This document shows positions 17,921-26,563 of a DNA stretch of 56,183 nt, piece after piece. The notes below the pieces were generated by a model. The model worked only from the letters and a program-made list of their open reading frames with translations. It did no database searches and was not told where the DNA came from. Origin of the DNA: 66-474 sp051961995 (lineage in GTDB: Bacteria; Pseudomonadota; Gammaproteobacteria; Xanthomonadales; Rhodanobacteraceae); contig JBQCCR010000084.1 in the NCBI GenBank assembly GCA_051961995.1, forward strand, positions 1 through 56,183, given 5' to 3'. Both the position numbers and the translations under genes were made by a program. Positions within the stretch are counted from its first letter, which is position 1, and each line of letters starts with the position of its first letter.

Positions 17921-19678
17921 GTGTACATTCTGCGACTCTACTTTCGTGCGCTCCGCCTGCTTGCGCCGGAGCGCACGCTTGCCGTCGTGCTTTCGCTGGG
18001 CAACCTGTTGATGGCGGGCGTGCTGTTCGTCGAGCCGGTGTTGTTCGGCCGCGTCGTGGACGCCCTGACTTCGGGCAGCGGCAGTGCGCCGCTGCTGATC
18101 GGCGCATGGGCGGCAGCCGGCGTCGTGGGCGTGGTGATCGGCGTGCTGGTGTCGCTGCACGCCGACCGCATGGCGCATCGCCGGCGCTGGGCGGCGATCC
18201 GCCGCTTCTTCGAACACGCGATCACGTTGCCGCTGTCGTTCCACAGCGTGAACCACACCGGCAAATTGATGCGGGTGATGCACGCGGGCGCCGAGAGCCT
18301 GTTCGCGTTGTGGCTGGGGTTCTTCCGCGACCAGCTCACCACCGTGCTGTCGCTGCTGGTGCTGCTGCCGGTCGCCTTCAGCATGAGCTGGGAACTGGCG
18401 CTGTTGATGGTGGCCCTGCTGTTCTGCTTCGCGAGCTTCAACGGCATCGCGATCCGGCGCACCCGCACCGCGCAGACTGCCGTGCAGAAGTTCTATCACG
18501 ACATCTCGACCCGCGCGGATGACGTACTCGGCAACGTCGCGGTGGTGCAGAGCTTCACTCGCACCCAGGAAGAAGCGCGTGGACTGCGCGAGATGATGGC
18601 GCGCGCACTGGCCGCGCAATATCCGGTGCTGAACGGTTGGGCCACGCTGTCGGTGTTCACCCGCGCCGCGAGCACGCTCACGGTGGTGGCCATCTTCGCG
18701 CTCGGCACCGCGCTGCATGCGCACGGCAGGATTTCCGTCGGCGGCATCGTCAGCTTCGTCGGCTTCTCGCTGATGCTGATCGGACGGCTGGAGCAGTTCG
18801 CCAGCTTCATCTCCAACCTGTTCTTCCAGTCGCAGGCACTGGATGACTTCTTTGAAGTGCTGGATACCAAACCGACCATCAAGACGGAGCCGGACGCGCC
18901 GATGTTGCCGCGGGCGCGCGGCGAAGTTTCATTCGAACACGTCAGCTTCGGCTACGGTCACGGACGCCCCGCGGTGCACGATCTGAGCTTCCAGGTCAGA
19001 CCGGGCATGAAGGTCGCGCTGGTCGGTCCGACCGGCGCCGGCAAGACCACCGCGGTGGGCCTGCTCTACCGCGCCAACGACCCGGAGGGCGGCCGCATCA
19101 CCATCGACGGTCATGACATCCGCGAAGTGAACCTGGATTCGCTGCGCAGGAACATCGCCGTGGTGTTCCAGGAATCGGGGCTGCTCCATCGCACCATCGA
19201 GGAGAACCTCAAGATCGGCAATCCGGAAGCCGATACCGCCGCACTGGAAGCAGCGGCACGCGCGGCCGAGGCGCACGAGTTCATCGCCGAAAAACCCGAG
19301 GCCTACGCCACCCATGTCGCCGAACGCGGCAGTTCGCTTTCCGGCGGCGAGCGCCAGCGACTCGCCATCGCACGCGCGATGCTCAAGGACGCGCCGATCC
19401 TGATCCTCGACGAAGCCACCAGCGCGCTCGACAACGCGACCGAGCGGCGCATCCAGCGTGCCTTTGATGCGCTCTCGCGCGACCGCACCACCTTCATCAT
19501 CGCGCACCGGCTTTCCACGGTGCGCAACGCCGATTTGATCCTGGTGCTGGATCACGGGCACCTGGTCGAGCGCGGTCGCTTCGACGAACTGGTCCGCCGC
19601 GGCGGACTGTTCGCGCGGCTGGCGTCCCAGGGCGAATTCACCAACGGCGGCGATGTGCCGTTGGTGCAGGCGGCTTGA
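17921..19678 (+). CDS. ABC exporter, fused permease and ATPase, glucan-exporter (ChvA/NdvA) type
   Basis: 585 residues from a GTG start (MYILRLYFRALRLLAPER). Residues 1-300 hold six membrane helices; the opening EPVLFGRVVDAL and the FLWF-like central helices match the cyclic beta-1,2-glucan exporter branch. The nucleotide-binding domain has Walker A GPTGAGKTT near residue 368, the signature LSGGERQ near 474, Walker B ILILDEATSALD near 490 and the H-loop AHRLSTVRNADLI. Half-transporters of this kind work as homodimers. No glucan synthase lies nearby, so the exported substrate is uncertain; a lipid or polysaccharide is possible. Confidence 0.9.
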   Translation: MYILRLYFRALRLLAPERTLAVVLSLGNLLMAGVLFVEPVLFGRVVDALTSGSGSAPLLIGAWAAAGVVGVVIGVLVSLHADRMAHRRRWAAIRRFFEHAITLPLSFHSVNHTGKLMRVMHAGAESLFALWLGFFRDQLTTVLSLLVLLPVAFSMSWELALLMVALLFCFASFNGIAIRRTRTAQTAVQKFYHDISTRADDVLGNVAVVQSFTRTQEEARGLREMMARALAAQYPVLNGWATLSVFTRAASTLTVVAIFALGTALHAHGRISVGGIVSFVGFSLMLIGRLEQFASFISNLFFQSQALDDFFEVLDTKPTIKTEPDAPMLPRARGEVSFEHVSFGYGHGRPAVHDLSFQVRPGMKVALVGPTGAGKTTAVGLLYRANDPEGGRITIDGHDIREVNLDSLRRNIAVVFQESGLLHRTIEENLKIGNPEADTAALEAAARAAEAHEFIAEKPEAYATHVAERGSSLSGGERQRLAIARAMLKDAPILILDEATSALDNATERRIQRAFDALSRDRTTFIIAHRLSTVRNADLILVLDHGHLVERGRFDELVRRGGLFARLASQGEFTNGGDVPLVQAA

Positions 19679-19689
19679 AAGGAGCCGCC

Positions 19690-19769
19690 GGTTTGCCGGT
19701 TGTCAGTTGCCGGTGGGTGACGAAGTGCCGTCGCCCACGCCAGCAACCAACAACCGGCCACCCGCAACC
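19690..19769. repeat. Inverted heptad-array hairpin between convergent genes (copy c)
   Basis: Left arm words: GGTTGTC (19698), AGTTGCC (19705), GGTGGGT (19712), preceded by an 8-base GGTTTGCC at 19690. The right arm on the + strand has AGCAACC (19742), AACAACC (19749), GGCCACC (19756) and CGCAACC (19763), exactly 7 bp apart. GCCGGTTGT (19695-19703) pairs perfectly with ACAACCGGC (19750-19758). It fills the gap between the ABC exporter and the M28 peptidase, which converge here. Confidence 0.75.
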
Positions 19770-19776
19770 GCTCGCA

Positions 19777-22077
19777 TCACTTCAACATCGCCGTCAGCTT
19801 GTCCAGCTGCGCGCGATAGCCGTCCAGCACTTTCGCGGTGACCGCGGCGTACTTGTTCGCCTCGTCCCAGCGCCGCGCTTCCAGCGCCTCGCGCACGCCC
19901 GGCACGGTCTTGACGCCGTAACCGGTCAACAGGCCCGGCGCATAGATCATGTGCTTGAACCACTCGCGCCCCGGCAGGCCATCCTTGTCCGCCAGCGAAT
20001 GCTCCATGCTCGCCATCAGCACATTGATCTTGCGCAGCTGGTCCGCCGGAATCTGCAGGCCATCCGCCGCACGCGCCTTGTACGCTGATTCATAGGCTTG
20101 CGCGCTCTGCTTCAAGGCTTTTGAAGCCTGGTCCAGCGGCGCAAGATCGATCTTCGGCACGTCCGAATCGCGCTCAGGAGCCGCCACCGGCCGGGTCGGA
20201 TCGGAATCCAGGTCGTAGGCGTGCATCGCCAGCAGCTTGTGTTGCTGATCCGTCGCCTTGCGGGTGTCGTCCACCAGCTTGTGCAGTTCGCCGACGTAGC
20301 GATCGAGGGTGTCCGAAAAATCGCCGAAGCGCATCGGCACCACTTCTGCATCGGCGGTACGCATCACGATGTGACCGGCGACCTTTGCCAGCGCCACGCC
20401 GTACTTGAAATCCGGATCACCGAAACGGAGGTAGTGATCGAACGAGTCGTAGCGCGAGTGATAGATGCCTGCTTCGTCGTCCTCGCCGCCGAACCCGAGG
20501 TTCAGCGACGCAATGCCGAGGTGCTCCAGGAACGCACTGTAATCGGAACCCGAACCCAGCGCCTGGATCGGCACGTCGCCGCCCTTCTCCGCAATTTTCG
20601 CGAACGCCTTGATCTCCGGGCGCGCGTTCTTCTCGTTGCCCTCGACCAGCATGCGCGCGCGCAGCCGCTCCAGCACGCTGACGTTTTTCTCGGGATCGTT
20701 CACGCCCGCGGCGACCTGGTTGACCAGGTGCTGCAGCGAGTGGCTGCCGCCCGCATCCAGATAACCGCGCGCGTTGGTATCGGAGTTGAGGTACAGCACC
20801 GCCTTGTCCTGCAACTCCTGCGCATGCGTTTCCGCCCACTCGGTGGAACCGAGCAAACCCGGCTCCTCGCCGTCCCAGCTCGCGTAGACAATGGTGCGCT
20901 TCGGCTTCCAGCCCTGCTGGTACAAGGTGCCGAGTGCCTTGGCTTCGGCGAGTTCCGCAACCATGCCGGCCAGCGGATCCCAGGCGCCGAACACCCAACC
21001 ATCATGGTGATTGCCGCGCACGATCCACTGGTCCGGCGCGGTCGAACCCTTCAGCTTGGCAATCACGTCGTAGACCGGCTTGCGTGTCCAGTCGGACTTC
21101 ACCAGCAGATGCACCTTGGCCGGGCCGGCGCCGATGTGGTACGTGATCGGCAGTGCGCCGCGCCAGTTGGCCGGCGCCACCGGTCCTCCCAGCGCCTTCA
21201 GCAGCGGTGTGGCATCGGCGTAGGAAATCGGCAGCACCGGGATCTTCAGGACCGTTTTCGCGTCCTTCAACGCGAGATGTTTCGCACCGGGCGTCGAGCC
21301 GTAGCCCGGCGTGGTCGGATCGCCCGGATACAACTGCATCTTGGCGACCGAACCGCGCTGCACGGCGTCAGCCGGGCGCCAGCCGCCCTGCGGATAGGTG
21401 TCGCCTTCGAAATAACCGTCGTCGCGCGGATCGGAATAGATCAGGCAACCGACCGCGCCGTGCTCGTAGGCGAGTTCCGGTTTCAGGCCGCGCCAGCCGC
21501 CGCCGTAGCGCACGATCACGATCTTGCCTTTCACGTCCACGCCGCGCCGCGCCAGTGCCTTGTAGTCGTCCGGCATGCCGTAGTTGACGTAGACCAGCGG
21601 CGCGGTGACGTCGCCATCGGCGCCATAGACGTTGTACGGCGGCAGCGCGCCCGCGGCGTCGGAGGTGCGATCGCCGGGAATCGGCGGCTCGTGCAGTTTG
21701 GCCGTATAGGCGCCCGGGGCGACCAGCTCGACCTTCTCCTCCTTCGGTGTCGGATAAAGCACGTCGAAGGTTTCGATGTGTGCATCCCAACCCCACTTCT
21801 TGAACAGGCTCAGCATGAACTCGGCATTGGCCTTGTCATGCGGCGAACCGACCTGGTTGGGCTGGGAGGACATCTGCTGCAACCAGTCACGCAGCTCGGC
21901 GGGATCCAGCATCGCGTCGAAGCGCTGCTCCAGGCCTTGTTCCTGCGCCGCACCACCGGTCGTGAAGCCCAGCATGGCGCCCTGTCCCCGTTCGCCCGCC
22001 GGTGTGGCCGCACCTGCAGCAAGGGTTGCCAGTGCGCAGCCCAATGCCAGCGCCAGCCGCAGTCTGTTTGCTTTCAT
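19777..22077 (-). CDS. M28 family zinc peptidase, glutamate carboxypeptidase II-like
   Basis: 766 residues with a Sec signal peptide (about residues 1-23). A PA-type domain spans about 140-300, then the two-zinc peptidase domain: HHDGWVFGAWDPLAG (His and Asp ligands, about residues 355-367), the catalytic WDGEEPGLLG near 404, NSDTN near 440 and a final His in YHSRYDSFDHYLRFGD near 542. The full ligand set of the family is therefore present. The C-terminal 150 residues match a transferrin-receptor-like dimerisation domain. It is expected to release C-terminal acidic residues from peptides in the periplasm. AGGAG lies 6 bases before the ATG. Confidence 0.93.
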   Translation of the reverse strand: MKANRLRLALALGCALATLAAGAATPAGERGQGAMLGFTTGGAAQEQGLEQRFDAMLDPAELRDWLQQMSSQPNQVGSPHDKANAEFMLSLFKKWGWDAHIETFDVLYPTPKEEKVELVAPGAYTAKLHEPPIPGDRTSDAAGALPPYNVYGADGDVTAPLVYVNYGMPDDYKALARRGVDVKGKIVIVRYGGGWRGLKPELAYEHGAVGCLIYSDPRDDGYFEGDTYPQGGWRPADAVQRGSVAKMQLYPGDPTTPGYGSTPGAKHLALKDAKTVLKIPVLPISYADATPLLKALGGPVAPANWRGALPITYHIGAGPAKVHLLVKSDWTRKPVYDVIAKLKGSTAPDQWIVRGNHHDGWVFGAWDPLAGMVAELAEAKALGTLYQQGWKPKRTIVYASWDGEEPGLLGSTEWAETHAQELQDKAVLYLNSDTNARGYLDAGGSHSLQHLVNQVAAGVNDPEKNVSVLERLRARMLVEGNEKNARPEIKAFAKIAEKGGDVPIQALGSGSDYSAFLEHLGIASLNLGFGGEDDEAGIYHSRYDSFDHYLRFGDPDFKYGVALAKVAGHIVMRTADAEVVPMRFGDFSDTLDRYVGELHKLVDDTRKATDQQHKLLAMHAYDLDSDPTRPVAAPERDSDVPKIDLAPLDQASKALKQSAQAYESAYKARAADGLQIPADQLRKINVLMASMEHSLADKDGLPGREWFKHMIYAPGLLTGYGVKTVPGVREALEARRWDEANKYAAVTAKVLDGYRAQLDKLTAMLK

Positions 22078-22279
22078 GCAGAGCTCCTGAGTGAACGCGA
22101 ATCCCGCATTGGGAACCCCGTTCCCGCTCAGGTCAAGTGTCGAGGGTCACGCGATGCATTCGTTTGCACGAGGCCGGGATGCCTTTGCTTCCCGAGCCAC
22201 CTGCAGGATGCGCCCGGCACTCGGCAGGGCCCTTGCTTGGGCGTACATTGCGCTCCGGCGCGTTCGATCGGGGGACGAA

Positions 22280-22936
22280 ATGCGAAAGACTGTCCGGCTT
22301 CTTGCCTTCCTGGCGCCCCTGGCAGCGCTCACAGCCAACGCCGCCGGTTTGAATGTGCGCGTCGTGGACGGGCACGGCGCACCCGTGGCGGATGCGGTCG
22401 TCACGGTGGTGCCGCGCGATGCCACGCCCGCAGCCGTGCCGGCCCGCCCGCCCGCCGCCAAGATCATCGACCAGAAGAACCTGATGTTCATGCCCTACAT
22501 CGAGGTGTTCCGGCCGGGCGACTCGGTGGTGTTCCGCAACAGCGACAACACCCGCCACCACGTCTATTCGTTCTCACCCGTGAAGGCCTTCGAATTCGTG
22601 CTGAAACCGGGCGAAAGTTCGGCGCCGCTGACGCTGGACAAGAGCGGCGTAGTCGCGGTCGGCTGCAACATCCACGACCGGATGATCGCCTATCTCTACA
22701 TCTCGGATGCTCCCTGGATCGCGCATTCCGGCGCGGACGGCAAGGTGAGTTTCGATGCGCTGCCAGCCGGAGCCTACGACGTGCGCGTGTGGCAACCGCG
22801 GCTGCGCCCGAACAGGCCTGATCTGGCGCAGACCGCCACGGTGCTCCGCGACGCCGATCCGCAGACGCTCACCTTCACCCTGTCGCTGCTGCCCGATCCG
22901 CGCACGCAGTTCGATCGCGAACATACGAGTTATTAG
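22280..22936 (+). CDS. Periplasmic cupredoxin-like protein
   Basis: 218 residues. The ATG at 22280 has GGGGA just upstream; the open frame to 22091 is unsupported. A signal peptide (residues 1-21, ending TANAAG) precedes a plastocyanin-like fold: EVFRPGDSVVFRNSDNTRHHVYSFS supplies the first His ligand, and VGCNIHDRMIAYLYISDAPW the Cys, His and Met in the amicyanin-like spacing C-x2-H-x2-M. A type-1 copper site therefore looks intact. The remainder is a beta-sandwich with GKVSFDALPAGAYDVRVWQPR. The stop is one base before the ATG of the downstream phosphodiesterase, and the porin follows with an overlap, so these three are an operon. Confidence 0.85.
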   Translation: MRKTVRLLAFLAPLAALTANAAGLNVRVVDGHGAPVADAVVTVVPRDATPAAVPARPPAAKIIDQKNLMFMPYIEVFRPGDSVVFRNSDNTRHHVYSFSPVKAFEFVLKPGESSAPLTLDKSGVVAVGCNIHDRMIAYLYISDAPWIAHSGADGKVSFDALPAGAYDVRVWQPRLRPNRPDLAQTATVLRDADPQTLTFTLSLLPDPRTQFDREHTSY

Positions 22937-22937
22937 C

Positions 22938-25274
22938 ATGAGCTTTCGCACGCGGCTCGCGTTGTTCTTCGTCGCGGCGCTGGTTGCGGTGCAGGCGCTG
23001 ACCGCCGTGCTGGTGTATGAGGTTACGCGCCACGAATTGATCCAGGAAGGCCAGCGCCAGCTCGGCGTGGCGGCCACCGCGTTCGCGCGTCAGCTGGATG
23101 ACATCTCCGATCGCGTGGCCGCCAGCGTGAAGGTGCTTTCGCTCGATTACGCACTGCGCTCGGCGATCGCGCAGCACGATCAGGCGACCATGCAATCGGC
23201 GCTTGCCAATCATGGCCAGCGCGTGGGTGCCACCCAGATGCTGCTGCTGGACGTGGACGGCCGCGTGGAAGTGGACACGCTGGGCGCCTATCCGACCGGC
23301 AGCGCTTTTCCTTACGCCGATCTGGTCGGGCGCGCCTGGTCACGGTCCACGGCGGCGGTGGTGGCCTGGCACGGACACGCGTACTGGATGGTCGTGGTGC
23401 CGGTGTTCGCGCCGAACCTGGTCGGCGAAATAGCGGCGGCGATCCCCATCGACGACAGTCTGCTGGCACGCCTGCAGGCGCAATCCACGTTGCCGCGCAA
23501 CATCGAACTGGTCGCGCAGAACGCGAATGGCAGTTGGGCACTGCTCGCGCACGGCGGCGACCGGATCGCGCTGAGTGCGGGCCTTTCCACGCGACATGAT
23601 TCGCTGCCTGTGCAGCCGGCGCTGCTGGAGGCCGGCGGACGTGAATTCGTGGCGCAAGCGGTGCCGCTCAGCCGCGCGCACGCCAGCGCTCCGGTCGCGG
23701 CGGTGCTCGGCTATTCGGTGGACGAAGCGCTGCGGCCCTATCGTTCGGTCGCGCTGGTCTGGGTGGCGCTGCTGGCGCTCGGTCTTCTGGCCGGGCTGAT
23801 CGGTGCATGGCTGATCGCGCGCGGCGTCTCGCGCCCGGTCGAGCAGCTCGCCGCTTCCGCGAGACGCATCGAGGCCGGCGATTACACTGCGCCGCAGAAG
23901 ATCGAACGCAAGGATGAGCTGGGCGCGCTGGCTTCCGCATTCGTCGGCATGACCGAAGCCATCCGCGAGCGCGAGGCGCGCATCCTCCATCAATCCGGCC
24001 ACGATCCGGTGACCGATCTGCCCAATCGCCTCGCCGCCGATGCGCACATCCAGAGTGAGCTGGGCAATCATCCGCAACGACCCGCCGCGCTGCTGATGGT
24101 GGGCCTGGGTCGCGTACCGGACATCATCAAGACCATGGGTCATGCGGTGTGCGACCGCGTGATGCGTGATGTCGCCCGGCGCCTCCGCGGACCGGCCGGC
24201 GGCGGCTTCGTGGCGCACGCAACCGACACGCAATTCGCGATCTTCCTTGCGCGCGGCAGCCGCCAGGAGGCCATTGCGGCAAGTTTCCGCCTGCTCGATG
24301 CGCTCGCCGAACCGTACCGGGAAGCCGACCTCACGCTCGACCTCGCTCCGGCAGTGGGTATCGCGCTCGCGCCCACGCATGCCGCCGGCGCCAATGGCCT
24401 GCTGAGGCGCGCGGAGATCGCCCTGCTCGCGGCATTGGGATCGGAGGAGCCGATCGCGGTGTACGACCCGGCGACCGATCCGCATCGGCCCGAACGGCTG
24501 TCGCTGATGGGTGACCTGCGCGCGGCGCTGGACAATGATCAACTGCAACTGCATTACCAGCCGAAGTTGAATCTTCGCAGCGATCGGGTGGACGGCGCGG
24601 AAGGTCTGGTGCGCTGGCAACATCCGACCCTGGGCCCGGTGCCGCCGGACGCCTTCATCGCGCTGGCCGAGGAAACCGGCAACATCCGCCGGCTGACACG
24701 CTGGGCGTTGGCCGCCGGCATCGCGCAGGCGAAGCGCTGGCATGCAGCGGGGCATGCCGTCCGCGTTTCGATCAATGTCTCCGCGCGCGATCTGGACGAT
24801 ACCGACCTGCCGCGGCGCGTCGCCGAACTGCTGGCGCTGCACGCGCTGCCGCCGGAATGCATTGCGCTGGAGATCACCGAAGGCGCGATCATGGGCAAGC
24901 CGGACGCGGCGATCGCGGTGCTGCGCCGGCTGGCCGATCAGGGCATTGATCTGGCGATCGACGATTTCGGCGTGGGCCAATCCTCGCTCGCCTATCTGCG
25001 CCGGCTGCCGGTGCGCGAGCTGAAGGTGGACAAGAGTTTCGTCCTGCACCTGCACGAATCGCGCGAGGACCAGACCATCGTGCGCAGCATCGTGGAGCTC
25101 GCGCATCACCTTGGCTATCGGGTCACCGCCGAAGGGGTGAATCATCAGGCCACGCTCGCGTTCCTGAGTGAAATAGGCTGCGACCATGCGCAAGGCTGGC
25201 AAATCGCCAAGGCGATGGCGGCGGAGACCTTCGACGCGGTACTGCAACGCGAGCGCGAGAAAGCGCCGGGATGA
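22938..25274 (+). CDS. Membrane c-di-GMP phosphodiesterase: periplasmic sensor, HAMP, degenerate GGDEF, EAL
   Basis: 778 residues. The first helix is about residues 7-28 and a periplasmic sensor domain spans 30-285 (its DVDGRVEVDTLG and WMVVVPVFAPNLVGEIAAAIPID pattern suggests a double-Cache-like fold). The second helix is about 292-318, HAMP about 318-370. The GGDEF domain (about 385-535) has HATDTQF in place of the GGDEF signature, so it is predicted not to make c-di-GMP. The EAL domain has EGL for EAL in AEGLVRWQHP (about 555) but keeps INVSARDL, LEITEGAIM, IDDFGVGQSS, VDKSF, AEGVN and the Gln, so it is probably an active phosphodiesterase. It overlaps the next gene by ATGA. Confidence 0.9.
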   Translation: MSFRTRLALFFVAALVAVQALTAVLVYEVTRHELIQEGQRQLGVAATAFARQLDDISDRVAASVKVLSLDYALRSAIAQHDQATMQSALANHGQRVGATQMLLLDVDGRVEVDTLGAYPTGSAFPYADLVGRAWSRSTAAVVAWHGHAYWMVVVPVFAPNLVGEIAAAIPIDDSLLARLQAQSTLPRNIELVAQNANGSWALLAHGGDRIALSAGLSTRHDSLPVQPALLEAGGREFVAQAVPLSRAHASAPVAAVLGYSVDEALRPYRSVALVWVALLALGLLAGLIGAWLIARGVSRPVEQLAASARRIEAGDYTAPQKIERKDELGALASAFVGMTEAIREREARILHQSGHDPVTDLPNRLAADAHIQSELGNHPQRPAALLMVGLGRVPDIIKTMGHAVCDRVMRDVARRLRGPAGGGFVAHATDTQFAIFLARGSRQEAIAASFRLLDALAEPYREADLTLDLAPAVGIALAPTHAAGANGLLRRAEIALLAALGSEEPIAVYDPATDPHRPERLSLMGDLRAALDNDQLQLHYQPKLNLRSDRVDGAEGLVRWQHPTLGPVPPDAFIALAEETGNIRRLTRWALAAGIAQAKRWHAAGHAVRVSINVSARDLDDTDLPRRVAELLALHALPPECIALEITEGAIMGKPDAAIAVLRRLADQGIDLAIDDFGVGQSSLAYLRRLPVRELKVDKSFVLHLHESREDQTIVRSIVELAHHLGYRVTAEGVNHQATLAFLSEIGCDHAQGWQIAKAMAAETFDAVLQREREKAPG

Positions 25275-26488
25275 ACGTTCGCGCGCTCGCCATCGCGATC
25301 CTGCTGGCAGCCAGCGGTGCCGCGCGCGCACAGGATTTCCAGCTGCATGGTTTTCTCGATCTGCGCGCGGTATCGCCCGCCACGGAAACAAGCTGGGACG
25401 ATGGCGGCCTGGGGAAATCGCGCTACGGCAGCGGCGACGGCGGCGTGCGCGCGGGTGCGGCGGTGCTCAATGCGAGCTGGCAGGCCACGCCGGCGCTGAG
25501 CGCGGTTGCCGACCTGCAATATCAGCCCGATGAGTCCCGCCACCTCGATGTGCTGGATGCCTATCTGCGCTACCGCCCGGCGTCCATCACGGCATGGCGC
25601 TGGTCGCTGAAAGCCGGTGCGTTCTTCGCGCCGATTTCGCTGGAGAACGAAGGCGTCGGCTGGACCAGCCCGTGGACGATCACGCCCTCGGCGATCAACT
25701 CCTGGGTCGGCGAGGAGCTGCGCACGGTCGGCGGCGAGTTCAGCGTCGAGCATCGCGGCAGCAATACGTTCCAGGCCGGCTTCGCGATCTTCGGCAGCAA
25801 CGATCCCGCCGGCGAACTGCTGGCCACGCGCGGCTGGTCCTTGAGCGATCTCACATCCGGCCTGCGCTCCAGCGTGCGCGAACCGGACGTGTATGCGCCG
25901 AACGCCGACACCGATGCGCCGGTCGAGTATCGGCCCTTCGATGAAATTGACCATCGCCCCGGCTGGTACGCCGATGCGAGTTGGGAATCACGCGCCTACG
26001 GCAAGATCACGCTGCTGCGTTACGACAACCGCGCCGACCCGGCGCGCCATGAACACTACGACGAGCGCGAAGTGTTCGCCTGGCACACGCGTTTCTGGAG
26101 CCTGGGCGCTCGCACCCGCGTGGGCGATGTGACCTTCATCGCGCAGGCGCTGGACGGCGACACCGCGTTCGAGCCGGTGCCGGACCTTTATCTCGACACG
26201 CATTTCCGCTCCGGGTTCCTGCTCGCCGGCTGGGAACGCGGCGTCTGGCGGCCGGCATTGCGCGTGGATTTCTTCAGCCTGCGTCAGACGCCGGCATCGC
26301 TGCCAGCACCGCTCAGCGAACATGGCAACGCGCTCACCGCTGCGCTGAACTGGCGGCCCAACGATCGTCTGCGCATCACCGGCGAATGGCTGCGGATAGA
26401 CAGCACCCGCAATCAGCGCACGCTGGAAGGGTTGGCGCCGCGCCGGATCGACCGCCAGGTGCAGGTCAGCGCGCGGGTGTACTTCTAA
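25271..26488 (+). CDS. Outer-membrane porin-like beta-barrel
   Basis: 405 residues with a signal peptide (residues 1-21, ending ARAQ). The body is alternating strands with many aromatic and charged residues, for example LQYQPDESRHLDVLDAYLRYRP and FFAPISLENEGVGWTSPW, and the protein ends in the C-terminal Phe of VYF, the usual outer-membrane assembly signal. The exact porin family is not certain; the AFFAPIS and EGVGW patterns resemble phosphate-selective (OprO/P-type) or DcaP-like porins. Its ATG overlaps the phosphodiesterase stop, so the two are translationally coupled. Confidence 0.85.
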   Translation: MNVRALAIAILLAASGAARAQDFQLHGFLDLRAVSPATETSWDDGGLGKSRYGSGDGGVRAGAAVLNASWQATPALSAVADLQYQPDESRHLDVLDAYLRYRPASITAWRWSLKAGAFFAPISLENEGVGWTSPWTITPSAINSWVGEELRTVGGEFSVEHRGSNTFQAGFAIFGSNDPAGELLATRGWSLSDLTSGLRSSVREPDVYAPNADTDAPVEYRPFDEIDHRPGWYADASWESRAYGKITLLRYDNRADPARHEHYDEREVFAWHTRFWSLGARTRVGDVTFIAQALDGDTAFEPVPDLYLDTHFRSGFLLAGWERGVWRPALRVDFFSLRQTPASLPAPLSEHGNALTAALNWRPNDRLRITGEWLRIDSTRNQRTLEGLAPRRIDRQVQVSARVYF

Positions 26489-26490
26489 TT

Positions 26491-26560
26491 GGTTGCTGGT
26501 TGCTGGTTGCTGGTTGAGATTGTCGGGCGACGAGCTCTCGACAACCGACAACCGACAACC
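26491..26560. repeat. Inverted heptad-array hairpin between convergent genes (copy d)
   Basis: The left arm has three identical GGTTGCT words (26491, 26498, 26505) then GGTTGAG (26512). The right arm on the + strand has GACAACC three times (26540, 26547, 26554). Both arms keep an exact 7-bp period and can pair through GGTTG and CAACC. It starts 2 bases after the porin stop and ends 3 bases before the stop of the convergent PAS-GGDEF-EAL gene. This is the most regular copy in the window. Confidence 0.8.
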
Positions 26561-26563
26561 GAG

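Noticed and set aside
13287..26560. Heptad arrays considered as CRISPR repeats
   Set aside because: Words are 7 bases with no spacers of 30-40 bases, arms are inverted relative to each other, and no cas gene is present.
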